A stretch of DNA of 64,000 nt, taken from Astropecten irregularis. Its lineage: Eukaryota > Echinodermata > Asteroidea > Paxillosida > Astropectinidae. The position numbers and the translations under genes are program-made. Location: the NCBI GenBank assembly GCA_963971285.1, contig OZ020254.1, positions 868,001-932,000 on the forward strand, read 5' to 3'. The notes beneath the pieces were generated by a model, which was not told the origin of the DNA, ran no database searches, and saw only the letters and a list, made by a program, of their open reading frames with translations. Below are positions 44,401 through 55,175 of the stretch, in pieces (the stretch's first letter is position 1; each line of letters begins with the position of its first letter).

Positions 44401-47400
44401 AATCTCTCTTTTTTACAACTTTGATGACTTAATAATACAATTCTCTGACAAGCAGCCATAAAATCCTTTTTCTTTTTCAATTTTCAGTATTTCATTATTC
44501 AATAGGCTATAAAGACCATGCCACATGCAGCAATTTTTACAGGTACCTAGGAGGCAACCAACTACGCTGCATACAAAATGACATCTAGGGGAGCGCATAA
44601 GACATTCTCCAAGTGAGGTGTGCCCTACTATCCCCCCCCAAAAAAAAATATGCTGAATTTGAGATTTTCTTACAAATATATTGGAACAGGATTTACAAGT
44701 AAACTACTTCAAGTAACCTAGGAGCATTTCCCAAAGCTCGGCTCCGGTTCAGGCTCCGGCTTTGTCTCGTAATCCATTATGCTGAAAATATAGGTTGTGG
44801 TTTTTAATTAACGCTGAAGTTCTGTTTTCTTTTTCAAACCAGAGAATCTTCTTCAGAACCGCAGCCAAAAGTCTATTTTGATACCCGTTATTTTAGAATG
44901 GATTCATGAAATAGAGCCGGAGTCGGAGCCTGAGTTGGAGCCAAGCTTTGAGAAAGGCCCTTTGCCTCATACTTTGGCAGAATAACTGGTAAAAAGAATC
45001 AAATAACCACATCATCAAATAACCACAAGGGAAACTGACTGGATTAATTTCAAGTCATTGAAAAAAAAGATGAACACAGAAAAAGATTTACTGGAGCAGG
45101 ATTGCCTGACCACTGTAAATTTCCACCCCTGTGTTACAGGAATTTAATTTTCCATCTTAGGATCCCATCCAAGAGAACTTCAGAATAACGGTGGCATCTT
45201 TACTCGTCAAACACGATCTGACTTACTCTCTATTTTCTGTTCGGAGGGCTTGCGTGAAGCCCAGTTTGTGCGAATGACTTTCCCGCCCAAAAACTGTCCA
45301 TGCATTCCTTTGATGGCATTCTTGGCCTCCTGTTGAGAGAAAAGAAGACAAGAGGGGCATATTAAAAGAAAACAAGCCAACCACGTTCCATTTTTCAATT
45401 TTCGTGCTTAATCACAAAAACGGTTTGACAAAGATCTACATGCTACTCTAACATTCGATAGTTGCTAACTGCCTGTTACATACTTGACTAGAGATTTGAC
45501 AGAGTTTGACATGGTTCACAAAAACAAAATGTTCAGGGGCCAATTTCATAGAGCTGCTTCAGCACCAAAATTTGCTTTAGCACCAAAAACCTTGGTAAAC
45601 AAAATCAGTATGGCAGCCAAAACTCCTACCGGATTACCAACCAAATTCGTTTCCTGTTTTTGACTTGTATTCGGCCATTGTTTGCTGAGCATAACATTCA
45701 CAAGGAGTGGTAGCTGGCATAATGGTTTCATTTACATGTACCAAGGATTTTGGTGCATAAGCAGCTCTGTGAAGCTGGCCCCCGTTCTAATGTGCAGGAA
45801 TTTTGCATAATTTTTTTATGGTCAAACCTGTGTTACTACATAGGCAGCGCTGCCATACATGTTTAATTCTTATCAGGGCACAAAGGAAATGACGTATGGC
45901 AAGTCATACATGAATATTGGATCTACCCGCCGTTATACTGTCAGATGTAATGTACGTTTCCTCCCCTCCCAAACCCCCTTTACTTCTTCCCCCACCTTCC
46001 AATCAAGAAAAAAAATGAACAAAAAACCCACAAAAACCAAAAGATGGAATAAGACGTCTGGCCAGGCAGGTTTTTAATATTAAACAGTTATGAAATATTG
46101 ATGTCGGCAGCAATTTTTTTCTTCTTTTTCGCTGATGTGGTGTAAGGAGAAGTGGTTGGTAATAGTAGGGAGGTTGGTAATGGCTGTTTGGTTGTGTCTC
46201 AGCAGAGAGCGACAATGATGCAGGGAGGATCCGGACCGTTACCGGCTCGGCACGGCATAATAACTACAATACCACCTGCTGCTTATAATCTACAGACCAA
46301 TTATAAAAACTGCTACATGATTGGGGTATGGTATGCATCGACTCGACTTTCCCCAGGAAATTAACACACATCCCCCTGACAAAAATTAAAATCTGAAAAG
46401 ATGGAGCAATGATATGGTTCCTACCAACGAATGGCACAGTTTTCCATTTTTTTTAATGCTATGACTTTCCCCAGGAAATTAACACACATCCCCCTGACAA
46501 AAATTTAAATCTGAAAAGATGGAGCAATGATATGGTTCCTTCCAACGAATGGAACAGTTTTCCAATTTTTGTGTATGCTATGCTTGATGAATAAAGGGGA
46601 TTTCTGATACGACTGACCCTTAGGGAAACACAACAACAAATGCTTCACACTGATTGATTACAAAACAGCTTCATGTCATATTCATTAAAAAATTAATTTT
46701 TTTCTTCTCCCTTTCCTTCTTTTTCATCTTGCAACGGTTTTTATTCAAAGGGCTCAAAGGACTTGGATAAGTCGACTTATACATGTGGTATTATTATCAG
46801 TATGAATTTTCAACTGCAAATTCAATGAAGCAGCGACCAAGTATCTTTTTACCTGACAAATATCCACGTCACGATATTGCTGGACTCTGACGGAATCGGG
46901 TCTATGTACGGCCCACAAGCACGGTAATTTTACATCCCCCACTTGCCTGACCTCGCCCCAGTACAGAAAGGAAGATTTGAGGAAGATTCCTTCTCAAAAT
47001 ACCCAGGGGAAGTACCCCAGATAGAAGCGAAAAGGTGAAATGTTTGTGTATATAGGCAGAGTATATATTCATTGCATTATTTATTTGTAATTCCATCAAT
47101 CAATTCCAATTATAACACTTCATTGCTTTGACATTTGCTTTCCTCGTCCCATCGTCTCATATTCATGTTCCACATGGTCAAGGTAAAATGCGGAGGAAGC
47201 TTACTGAGCCGCAGCCAGTGCAAAGCACATAGCCATTTGGGCGATTATCTCGAACCATGAGATACCAATCGCACTCTGGGTCCAGGTACATATTGTACAC
47301 ACAGAGATTTGAGGAATGATGTACTTGTTTAGAGCGGAAGTTCACAAATGTAACGACAGTATGACCAACAGTTCCCGAGTTTTCTTTTGGTAAATGGCTT

Positions 47401-48153
47401 GATCATGACCCTAGATGGACAGCCAGATGGTCAGCCAGATGGTCACCAAGATGGTTAGCCAGATGGTGACCAAGATGGTCATCCAGATGGACAACCATAT
47501 GCATCCAGTCATCCATGACCAGACACGCTTTGCTCCAAGTTTGTCCAACCCAATGTACCTATTCGAAGAGTTAGTTGGGACAAACTTGACACACGTACAC
47601 GTGACCAGGTAACAACAATGATGGGACATGCCTAGTGGACCATCTGACTGACACACTGCACAGGGTAAACATGGTTAATGCCGAGCGGTCGATTTCACCA
47701 AACTCATCGTAACTTACTATCAATCGTAGGACCTATGATACTTTGCAACCCTGCGTAGGATAGGCCCCTACGATGGGTTATACTCCAGTTATACTCCAGT
47801 TAGAGCGATCGTAGGGTTTTGTGAAATCAACCCCTGGTTATGTATTAGAGCACTATAAAGGGTGTTGACCTGTGACAGCGTACTGCACAGACCCACCAGC
47901 AACTTATACAATTGACTCGAGTCCTTGAAAATAAAATTACCGCACACAATTAGATGTTACATGCTGAATAATCTATTTCCACTCAAATAATTTTCGAAAA
48001 ATGCACGCACTAGGAAACCCGACGGGAAAATCTTTCATGGTAAAAAATGAAAATTGTTTTTGTGGCAAACTTACCTCCTCTTTTTCAAAAGAAACAAAAC
48101 CGTATCCTTTCGATCGATTGTCTTTTGTGGGATCTCGCACTACACGGGTATCT
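32253..48153 (-). CDS. TIA1: TIA1/TIAR-type RNA-binding protein, C-terminal seven exons
   Basis: RNA-binding splicing and translation regulator of the TIA1/TIAL1 (Rox8, Pub1) family, which binds U-rich RNA and nucleates stress granules. Exons in transcription order: 48153-48075, 45329-45227, 43436-43353, 42365-42281, 40793-40670, 33007-32820, 32451-32253. They sum to 862 nt, all phases agree, and give 286 residues plus TAG. The first is the back half of RRM2 with RNP1 SKGYGFVSF, then [22 protein letters not shown]3 has RNP2 [11 protein letters not shown] and RNP1 [10 protein letters not shown], then [14 protein letters not shown]. The tail is Gln/Tyr-rich and prion-like, with a seven-Gln run. 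RRM1 and the first half of RRM2, normally about 120 residues, were not found in the window. TIA1 versus TIAL1 cannot be decided, since invertebrates usually carry one gene. Confidence 0.94.
32595..32735. repeat. 21-bp tandem repeat in last TIA1-like intron
   Basis: About 6.7 copies of CAAGTGACACAAAGTTGGCAA with few substitutions. It fills over a third of the 368-bp intron 32452-32819. The 21-bp period keeps frames open on both strands, which explains the long spurious frames here. Confidence 0.93.
32820..33007 (-). CDS. TIA1: TIA1-like exon: Gln/Tyr-rich tail
   Basis: Acceptor GTTTGACTGCAG, donor CCACA/GTGAGT. Encodes [18 protein letters not shown], a [11 protein letters not shown] stretch, a run of seven Gln and [17 protein letters not shown]. 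The acceptor is followed by CAGCAGCAG, so alternative acceptors could drop one or more Gln. Confidence 0.9.
36811..36958. repeat. Fold-back element with GGCTCGATTTCACG ends
   Basis: GGGCTCGATTTCACGAAAAG at the left, ATATTTGTGAAATCGACC at the right. The outer ends resemble family A but the interior (GCAACTGGCATATCAATC, ACTAGCTGCTATGGAAAC) is different. Confidence 0.65.
37288..37332. repeat. Two adjacent perfect hairpins
   Basis: 37288-37311 is a 24-base perfect palindrome with half-site TTCTACTTCAAA. Overlapping at its last base, ATTGCGAG (37311-37318) and CTCGCAAT (37325-37332) form an 8-bp stem with a six-base loop. Confidence 0.85.
39445..39570. repeat. Fold-back family E, copy 3 (half)
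   Basis: ATACAAGTAATAAACTGGTG...CTCATCAGCCAAAATAATG...GTTAGGAGGGCCAGATGCG...ATCCTAGCAGAATCTTTATC. Only one arm is present. Its flank matches the sequence left of copy 2 at 24468. Confidence 0.75.
40147..40376. repeat. Fold-back family D, copy 1
   Basis: GGGCCTTTTCCAAACCTTGG at the left, CGAGGTTTGGAAAACAGCCC at the right. The interior carries ATATAGGTTGTGGTTTTTC and CCAGAGAATCTACTTCCGA. Confidence 0.82.
40421..40530. repeat. Fold-back family I, half copy
   Basis: GTGACACCATGTATAATAC, GTGGTCCTGAAAAGGACCG and CTCTAGTCGTCCTCAGGAG. It shares the ACACCATGTATAA end with 15342-15494. Confidence 0.5.
40670..40793 (-). CDS. TIA1: TIA1-like exon: end of RRM3
   Basis: Acceptor TTTTTTTGTTCAG, donor GTCCAG/GTATGC. 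Completes Arg, then [41 protein letters not shown]. 41 full codons, ending in phase 0. Confidence 0.94.
40922..41014 (-). repeat. tRNA-derived SINE head, minus strand
   Basis: The minus strand reads AGGGCTGGATAGCTCAGTTT (A box), then GGAGGTCGTAGGTTCAAAAT (B box) and CCACCC. It has the same GGCTGGATAGCTCAG start as the element at 6958. Mismatches in the arms indicate a pseudogene/SINE. Confidence 0.65.
42281..42365 (-). CDS. TIA1: TIA1-like exon: RRM3 core
   Basis: Acceptor GGGTGAGCAG, donor ATCCG/GTAAGT. Encodes [28 protein letters not shown], with RNP1 split over the intron. Confidence 0.95.
42676..43280. repeat. 96-bp tandem repeat with an inverted partial copy
   Basis: GCTACGGCTAGGCCTATTGT...GAAGACCTAGACCTAGCTC...CAGATTCAGATGCAGCCA recurs with period 96 from 42897 to 43280, about four copies. 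42676-42790 contains the same sequence inverted (GCTGCATCCGAATCTGTTG, AGACCTAGCCGTAGCTCTGG). It ends 73 bp from the TIA1-like exon at 43353. Confidence 0.88.
43353..43436 (-). CDS. TIA1: TIA1-like exon: RRM2-RRM3 linker and RNP2
   Basis: Acceptor TGATTTGCAG, donor TCAG/GTAAGC. Encodes [28 protein letters not shown]. Equivalent to the vertebrate [20 protein letters not shown] segment. Confidence 0.94.
43557..43801. repeat. MITE family B, copy 4 (reverse orientation)
   Basis: GGGCCAATTTCATAGAGCTG at the left, CAACTATATGAAACTGGCCC at the right. The interior TTGCTGAGTATAACATTC-type block is inverted relative to copy 1. Confidence 0.85.
44722..44960. repeat. Fold-back family D, copy 2
   Basis: GAGCATTTCCCAAAGCTCGG at the left, CCAAGCTTTGAGAAAGGCCC at the right. 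Central AAATATAGGTTGTGGTTTTT and CAGAGAATCTTCTTCAGAAC. Confidence 0.82.
45227..45329 (-). CDS. TIA1: TIA1-like exon: end of RRM2 and linker
   Basis: Acceptor TTCTCTCAACAG, donor GAGA/GTAAGT. Encodes [34 protein letters not shown], matching the family's GG+.IRTNWA(T/S)RKP block. Confidence 0.95.
45536..45783. repeat. MITE family B, copy 5
   Basis: GGGGCCAATTTCATAGAGCT at the left, GCAGCTCTGTGAAGCTGGCC at the right. Interior CATTGTTTGCTGAGCATAAC. Confidence 0.85.
46345..46580. repeat. 118-bp tandem duplication
   Basis: GACTTTCCCCAGGAAATTAA starts at 46345 and again at 46463. The two units are nearly identical through GATGGAGCAATGATATGGTT and GAATGG(C/A)ACAGTTTTCCA. This points to a recent duplication in a TIA1-like intron. 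Confidence 0.9.
47411..47495. repeat. Short tandem repeat, CAGATGGTCAGC-like
   Basis: AGATGGTCAGCCAGATGGTC, ACCAAGATGGTTAGCCAG and ATGGTGACCAAGATGGTC: about seven units of 11-12 bp with variation. Confidence 0.8.
47687..47835. repeat. Fold-back family A, copy 6
   Basis: GGTCGATTTCACCAAACTCA at the left, AGGGTTTTGTGAAATCAACC at the right. Interior CAATCGTAGGACCTATGATA. It lies 240 bp from the exon at 48075. Confidence 0.82.
48075..48153 (-). CDS. TIA1: TIA1-like exon: RRM2 second half, RNP1
   Basis: Minus-strand acceptor TTTTTTCCTTGCAG, donor GAG/GTAAGT. One base completes the preceding codon, then [26 protein letters not shown]. The preceding exon must end with two bases of a codon. Confidence 0.95.
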
Positions 48154-48670
48154 CTGCAAGGAAAAAACAAACAACAATCAGAGCGCTAATGATAAATTTC
48201 ACACACCGACCAAATTTCTTCTTGAAAAGTGTCCAGAAAGTGCTCAGACATTTTCAGCTGAGATGTGAGCTGAAATCAGATGACACAATTAGTACAAAAT
48301 ATCGTTACAAGCAACTGGCCATATTTTCTTTCATTAAACTTTTTTCCTCTTCGTGATTTATGATGATCTCCACTTGCAAATAGTTCCCATGACACCAGAA
48401 AAAAGGAAAAATGCAAGTTGATGTCATTTGCTGATAAATGATACCATCATTTCCAACAGGTGTTCTGAGAGAGAGTCGTAATTGGACTAATAAATTATAG
48501 AAAGGTGAAAAATGGCAAATTGTTTGTCTGTATTATGGGAAAGAAAATGAAAAATTAATCACATGAATTTTTTTTAATCCTTAATTTATTTATATCAGGG
48601 AAAGAAGACTTAAGATTCAATTTTCGTACAGATACTTCCTGCATCTCGACAAACCTCTTGTTTGTTTTAG

Positions 48671-48898
48671 GGCATTTACGAAATGGAGGATCAGGCTCAG
48701 GCTTCAGCTCTGACATCCATATGCTGAAAAAATAGGTTGTGGTTTTTCATTTAAGCTGAAGCTCTGTTTTCTTTTTAAACCAGAGAATCTACTTCCGAAC
48801 CGCAGCCAAATGCCTCTATTTTGATACCCGTTATTTCAGAAAGGATTCACAAAATGGAGCACAAAATGGGGCATGAGCCTCTGTTTCGTAAACGCCCA
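48671..48898. repeat. Fold-back family D, copy 3 (variant ends)
   Basis: GGCATTTACGAAATGGAGG at the left, CTGTTTCGTAAACGCCCAT at the right. The interior is as in the other copies. The ends differ from copies 1, 2 and 4 but match copy 5. Confidence 0.8.
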
Positions 48899-51013
48899 TA
48901 GTCAATATTTATTAATAAGGATGAATCACAATAGTGCGCCACTATGAGATTGCAACACAATACAAAAACATCACAACATCCCAAGTGAAACAAAATCACT
49001 TATTTTTAACATCTAAATGGAAACCAGCATAAAATTACATCAAAGCGAAAATCAATTTGAAAATGAAAGGGAACAGCAACAGATCAAACTCTATGCAAAA
49101 AGGCATTAAAAAAAAATACATTCCAAACATCTTTGCTGCTCCCAGCTTATTAATAATTGTGTCCTAATAGTGATTTTTATTTCCCCTTCTTTTATTTTTC
49201 TTTAACCCCTTACTGAGTCGGGCCACATTACAAAATAAACACTGAAGAATTAATGTTGTTTGGAATGGGACAGCGAGTTGAATCCCCAGCGATAATGTTT
49301 AACACATGTCTTTGCTTCGCTCAGGTCTTCTTGTTTGCTCAACCTACATTAGTTCTTCCATAAAAACACAATTTTGCTGGCGAGAATGCTCTCCCATTTC
49401 ACAATAATGTCAACAAATGAAGGAGACTGTTTACAACCTCTGTAAAGTCCACAAAATAATGTACTCGAATGAAAATGAAACCGAATAAAATTTATATTTA
49501 AATGGACGAACAAGAAAAATGGCGCAAACATCGTCAGTTTGTTTTCGTTCCATCTTTTTTTGTTGTCGAACTTTAATTGACCCGAGTCATTATCCAGCAT
49601 ACATGAACATGTTAATTGAAGCGTATCATTTCACCTCCATCTATTAACATTTGCGGGCATCCATTGTTTGTTTGTTTGCTCTTAACTCAATTAATGATAC
49701 ATGTAAAAGTCTCAAGAGCTCAATGACTTCAAACAAGGATTATTTTATTCCATGAATGCAACAGAGTTTGTCAATCTTCATCAGTGTTTTTTCGTCCCCT
49801 TCTGTACCTTCCTATCTCTATCTTCTTCTTCTTCTTTTTTGTTGCTGTTGAAATTTAAACATCAAGATTAGTCAATGCAAAGGGGAAATTATTCCTTGTG
49901 AGACTCGCAACTAAAGGAAATTGTTCGGTCTAGCTGCGGACTCTTACTGACCCCCATGCACTAATGGCTTGGTTGCTAGAGACAGACTAGCCTAGCTAGT
50001 TTCTCCTCTTTACTGCACAAACCATCTTAACATTCTACGTGCATAAGAACCTCATACATCATTCTTGACAAGTGTCTTCACAATGACAGCTGAAGAACAA
50101 AAAAAAAAACCACTTTAGCTGGGGCAACAAGGGAAGGAAGTGTTCACATTACTCTACTTGACAAATAAGATTCCCAGCCAATACTCCTTATTTCAGCAAA
50201 TATCAATGTTTTTTGTGGAGTTTGAACAAGCTGCACTCGATAAAGTCTATGGAGTTTCTAACCCCTCTACCCCTGTCCCACAAACAATAAGAAATATATT
50301 ATAAATATAGATATCGTTATCTCCTTTAATCGTGTCAATCACAGATGATGGATTTTTTTTTATCCCTTTCATGTTTTTTTCAGCCCCCCCCCCCAAAAAA
50401 AAAAAATTGAGATGAATGTTGGAAAAATAAATGGGATGTTTCAGCTTCTCCGACTGTTAGTACCTCAGAATTCAATGACACCTGTTACTCCACAGGGAAC
50501 AAATATAACTATGAAATGACAATTGACCCACTGTACACAGCATCAGGTGGTTGGGCACTTGTTGCCACGCTTGACAGGGCTAGACGTACCATTAGCCTAA
50601 TTACTAAGCTCAACTCAACTAAGTGCAACCATCCGGTCTGAAAAATTAACAGAGTCAATTCCACAGAGACAGCTTAAATTATACAAACATCATAAAATAA
50701 GCATAAACAAAATACGATAAATAAGTAATCAACCTTGCGGCAACTTTTGACCTGATGCGCATTTCATACTTTTCTGATAATGGTTGACGTTGTCTCCAAA
50801 GGACTTCAATAATAAATGTATGCAACTGTGGCTGTACTGATGTGTTATACATATATATATCGAGTTTGAAGTAAAGATTTGAATAGGTAGACATTCCATC
50901 CTTATGTTGCGGTTTTGGATTAAGTGTGGTACTCGTAATCATTTGGCATAGAATTTGGTGTAATCATTTCTCCTCAGAACTCAAACACTCTACAAAAATT
51001 GGCCTGCCCATAC

Positions 51014-51034
51014 CTTAATCATCAGTTCTGAAGC
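51014..51034 (-). other. Microexon-like 21-mer on the TIA1-like strand
   Basis: On the minus strand a 40-base pyrimidine tract and TTTGTTTGTAACAG precede GCTTCAGAACTGATGATTAAG split as 21 nt, then GTATGG. It reads ASELMIK in the only open frame. ASELMI resembles the VTEVLI helix of TIAR RRM1. Its phase (0) does not join the exon at 48153, so its status is open. Confidence 0.25.
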
Positions 51035-51627
51035 CTGTTACAAACAAAAAAGATGATGATGAAGAAGAAGAAGAAGAATAAGATGGAGAATGCATGAATA
51101 TGCAATGAATGACCTGGGAGGATATAGGAGTCAGGTATGCCCTGAAGGTACAGGCAACCAGGCAGCAATGCCTTCCCCTATGCCCTCAAACACCTTACAC
51201 CTTCCCTCTCTCATCCTACCAAGAGATCCACTTGGAATTCCTCTAGGGGTTACAGTCATGGTCCACTGGCAAGCCAAGAGAGGAAACCGAAATGCCAGGA
51301 GGAGGCCCTCTAGGGACGGAAGACGGTGACCTCCAGATGAATTTAATCTCCATCATATAACGCAGCCAGATTAATGATAATAATTCTTCCCTCCAGTTTC
51401 TAGCTCGACTTCATTTTTTTCTTGGACGGGTATAGAATCAGAAAGCAGACAATACCCCAGAGATATCGGATTTCAGGTTCCGAGCCCACCCCCAAGCGCT
51501 CCCCATCACCATCTCTTCCCAATTCCATCACTGAATGAGATTTTTATCTCAGCATTTTGCACGAGTATACAAAAGCGAAAACATGGATCAAAACTGGACC
51601 CAATTATTTGAGAAGGTAGAAGGGATG

Positions 51628-51648
51628 GGGGGGGGGGGGGGGGGGGGT
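51628..51648. repeat. Poly-G run
   Basis: About twenty consecutive G after GGAT, ending in TGTTAGG. Likely length-polymorphic and error-prone in assembly. Confidence 0.9.
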
Positions 51649-54321
51649 GTTAGGCGAGAGGAAGTGCGACCATTTCGAATGCGCTCCTTTAATATCTCTT
51701 TTTTCCCCCCTTGTAATCATGGAGAGCAAAGCAAGATTTGATTGCAACAGCATGTATGTATACACATACAATGTACCAATTGCTTTTCCATATGTTCTGA
51801 CATCCGTTGCCATGGACACGGACATCCGTCTCAATCTCTCAATCACACATGAATTTATGTTCCACTTTTTTTTATAGAAATACACAATCAGAGACAAAGT
51901 CATCCCCACGTAGTCCTGTCCTGTGTGCCGATTCTTTTGTCTCTGTTCCAATTTCAGTTTACAGCAACATGTAGAAAGCTGCTCATTGAACATTGAATGT
52001 AAGAAAAATAAAATAAAAAAAGAGGACTTTTATTATGACTGGGAAATGTGAAATGCAACACTTGTTCATTAAATGTACCTCAATCCATTCTATACCTGTT
52101 TTCTACCTTCCCTACTCCCCCACCCTCTCTCCTATTTTTCATTCTCCTCTTTCAAAAACAGGTGAATTCAATCTTCAGTCCTTGTGGGGCTTTCTGCGTG
52201 TCCACAGAGTGCCCAGTTTTTTTTTTATCGGGTGTCCTTGGTGGGTGTTCAACAAAATAAGTGCCACGGACTGTCACTTGAAAGAGTCCCAGCACCTGAA
52301 AGGAACCCCACAAGATACTCTTGGGAAGAGAGGTAGAGAGAGAGAGAGAGAGGAAAAAACCCTGCCGTCGTTGAGAAGCAACCCTGAATATCCATGAACC
52401 TTCAACCCACTCGTGGCCAGAGATTCAAGCTGAGAAATTAAGGATGCAATCGCCAGTTGCCACGGTGTTAAATTGCCGCGGCAACGCTGGAGAAGAGACG
52501 AGGGAAAAAAACAAAAAAACACCTACATCGACAAGAGGACTGCTTCCGATATCCTCCAGTTGGAATTCAGCATTTGTTTCTTTTTCCGCACATTCAAATC
52601 GCAGGGTGTATTAAAAACGGTGCCTGATTGTAAATGAGGAGTTGAGGACCCTTATTTCCTTTGGTGATCTTTTCTCCGAGAGGGAGTCAGGAAACTGGGG
52701 CGGAGATAGAGCGGTTTCATTCGTGTTCCTGACAGGAAACCGGTTTCGCAGATGGACGAGCCATCATATTATCACGCTGATCATTACGAGGGAATGAATA
52801 TTATGACCGCTAGTTTCAAATGTGTCAGACTTGTATTCTAGGAGCCGTATCGTAGACGCCTAAGCTTTAATTGGGAATCTGCAGCGCCGACGATCCACAC
52901 GTTGTGATCGGTAATGATCAGCTGGCATGATCAGACAAACTGCCCGAGTCTTATTCAATCCCAAAGCTGGGTATTAATGATCAGCCACAAAGCTGCAACA
53001 TCAAAAACAGCAAAAAAGCATCGACCAGGACAACAAAAGTAATCTGTAGTTTCTCAAGGTTACTAATTACATGGAGATGCTGGAGGGGGGGAGGAGGGGG
53101 AGGGGCACCTACAAGTCCACGCAGGGGTATCCAATGCAGCTTTTGGGTTTCCATATGTACCTCAAATCAAAATTCCCTATCCTATAAGCCCCCATTCCTG
53201 CCAAAAATCAGGCCAAGCAGCCAAAAGAAAAATCCATTTCAATTTTTCATTTCTAGGCTGCTGACCTAATTCTTCAATGCATTTATTCATGTTCACTGAG
53301 CCTGCATTGGCAATTGAAATCGCTATGCAATATGTTATGCAATAAGTATCATCGCTTTGTAAGTTTTGGTCAATTTAAGAGAATAATAGAAAAGGTCGGG
53401 GAAAAAAAAAAAAAAAAAAACGGAAAAGAAAATTAAAGTAAAATTAATTTTGAAAGATTAATTTTTAACGTTCACAGATTGAATTTTTTTTTTTACAAAT
53501 GGACATGTATGTTTTTTTTTATTAAAAGCAAAAGAACCAAAATTCATAGCTTTGCCTTGGTCTAGCTATAGTAAGATTATCTATTTGCAATTCAGTAATT
53601 AATAGTCCAACTGCTTTGTGGCTCTGAAAATTGGATAAAATCAACAAAGGAACACAATTTCACAATGTTATGATGATAAATTCAAAAACTGTGCCACAAA
53701 AATATGAAATGATCAATTATTGAACAAGCATTTGTACGGTAAACTTTGACTACCAGTCTGATACCCCGGCTTAAATGATTGTCTTTGAATATTCAATATT
53801 TGAATTCGCCAGACTAACGGTTCATTATTTGCTATATTTCAAGATTGGAGATGTTTCAGGGGAGAGCTGTTGCATATTTGCATAGTCGGAAGGTGGCCCT
53901 TGCTTTATAATACACTGTTTGCATAGGATGGGAATAGCATACGATACAGGCGCCAGGTTTTTCCCAAAGCTAAGACGGCAATCATGATTTTAAGCCGACT
54001 CTCAAATCATAGAGACACGGGATATAGTAGGACGGTGGAATTCAGAAACTGACCATGCATTTACTCAGTCAATCGGGTCAGTGTACATAATGGCACACAC
54101 ATTTACTTTGTGATATGTTTATTTTATAATAATCCCAATACTCTTGCCAAATTTGCAAATTATTATGCTTCTGTCCGGTAGAAATCCAATTCGAAAATAA
54201 TTCAGATTTTGGGTTTATCATGAATAAGTACAAATCCATTACTCAACTTTTGTCAGTGATTTCTTTAATATGGAAACCACATAAATTAGAAAGGTTGTCT
54301 TGCAATTTATCATATTATTCA

Positions 54322-54440
54322 TGCTTTGAGTTAGGAGGGCCTGATGTTTCGATCCTAGCATGACATTTCTCAAAGTATATTTCAGGTCATTTTTTGGGGG
54401 CCGATGACCAGTTTGCAGCAGTTTATCACTTAATATATAA
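54322..54440. repeat. Fold-back family E, copy 4 (half)
   Basis: GCTTTGAGTTAGGAGGGCCT, GATGTTTCGATCCTAGCATG, then TATATTTCAGGTCATT and CCAGTTTGCAGCAGTTTATC. The latter is the flank seen inverted at 24480 and 39470. Confidence 0.7.
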
Positions 54441-54639
54441 TACAATATATACTACATTATTTTTCGTCCAAAAAATAAAAGCCAAACAGGACAGTTCATC
54501 TTTCGTACGAAATCAAATTATAAATTTATGCATCTTATTTTCATCTCCACTTGCACTTACAAATAATAAAAACAGGAGGAATAAAGGGAAATAAAAAATG
54601 GGAGGGAATTGGCCTGATTACGGCTATTCTACTTGGGAA

Positions 54640-54722
54640 ACTACCTCTATGAATTTGACGCCATAAACAAAAGGCTCGGGTTTCTTGGCCCCGGCCGCCG
54701 CCATTAAGCTCCAGACAGGATT
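54640..54722 (-). other. CpG-rich patch with an ATG-initiated short frame
   Basis: The minus strand reads CTTAATGGCGGCGGCCGGGG, then codes AAAGAKKPEPFVYGVKFIE and runs on to a stop soon after. A weak donor-like GTAGTT follows. Composition stands out from the AT-rich surroundings. No protein family recognised; it could be an alternative first exon, a regulatory element or chance. Confidence 0.25.
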
Positions 54723-55115
54723 TCTCTTGAGGATTTTTTCTTTCTTTTTTACCCTCCGAAAAATCATTTGGCATGAAATGATACTGCACAACGGTCGAGT
54801 CAAAGATACTGCACTTATTAAAGGGAGCAAGTTGCCCTTTTCAGTGTGCGACTCTGTATTTATAAACACTTCAATCTTGTGTTTCCCAAATACAAGCATA
54901 TTGTAGGTGCCAGTATAATATTTAATTGGATGGGCCCTACATATTCTGCAGATGGGGGATATACAATAATATGGAGGAATATCGTACTTCAAAATAGCTG
55001 AGACCGATCCTGAATGAGATCTTGAACCATATGGTGGTTCAACGGGTCATAATCAAGTTCCTGACTGGAACCACAAGCTCTTATATATTAAGTACTAGAG
55101 GGAGGCCCCATCATA

Positions 55116-55175
55116 AGGCCGGATAGCTCAGATGGTGAAGCACTTCTTAGGTCTCACCCAAAGAACCTAGTTCTG
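55116..55175 (+). repeat. SINE-like head
   Basis: GGCCGGATAGCTCAGATGGT (A box) follows CATCATAA. No good B box follows, so this is a 5' fragment related to the heads at 6958 and 40922. Confidence 0.45.
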
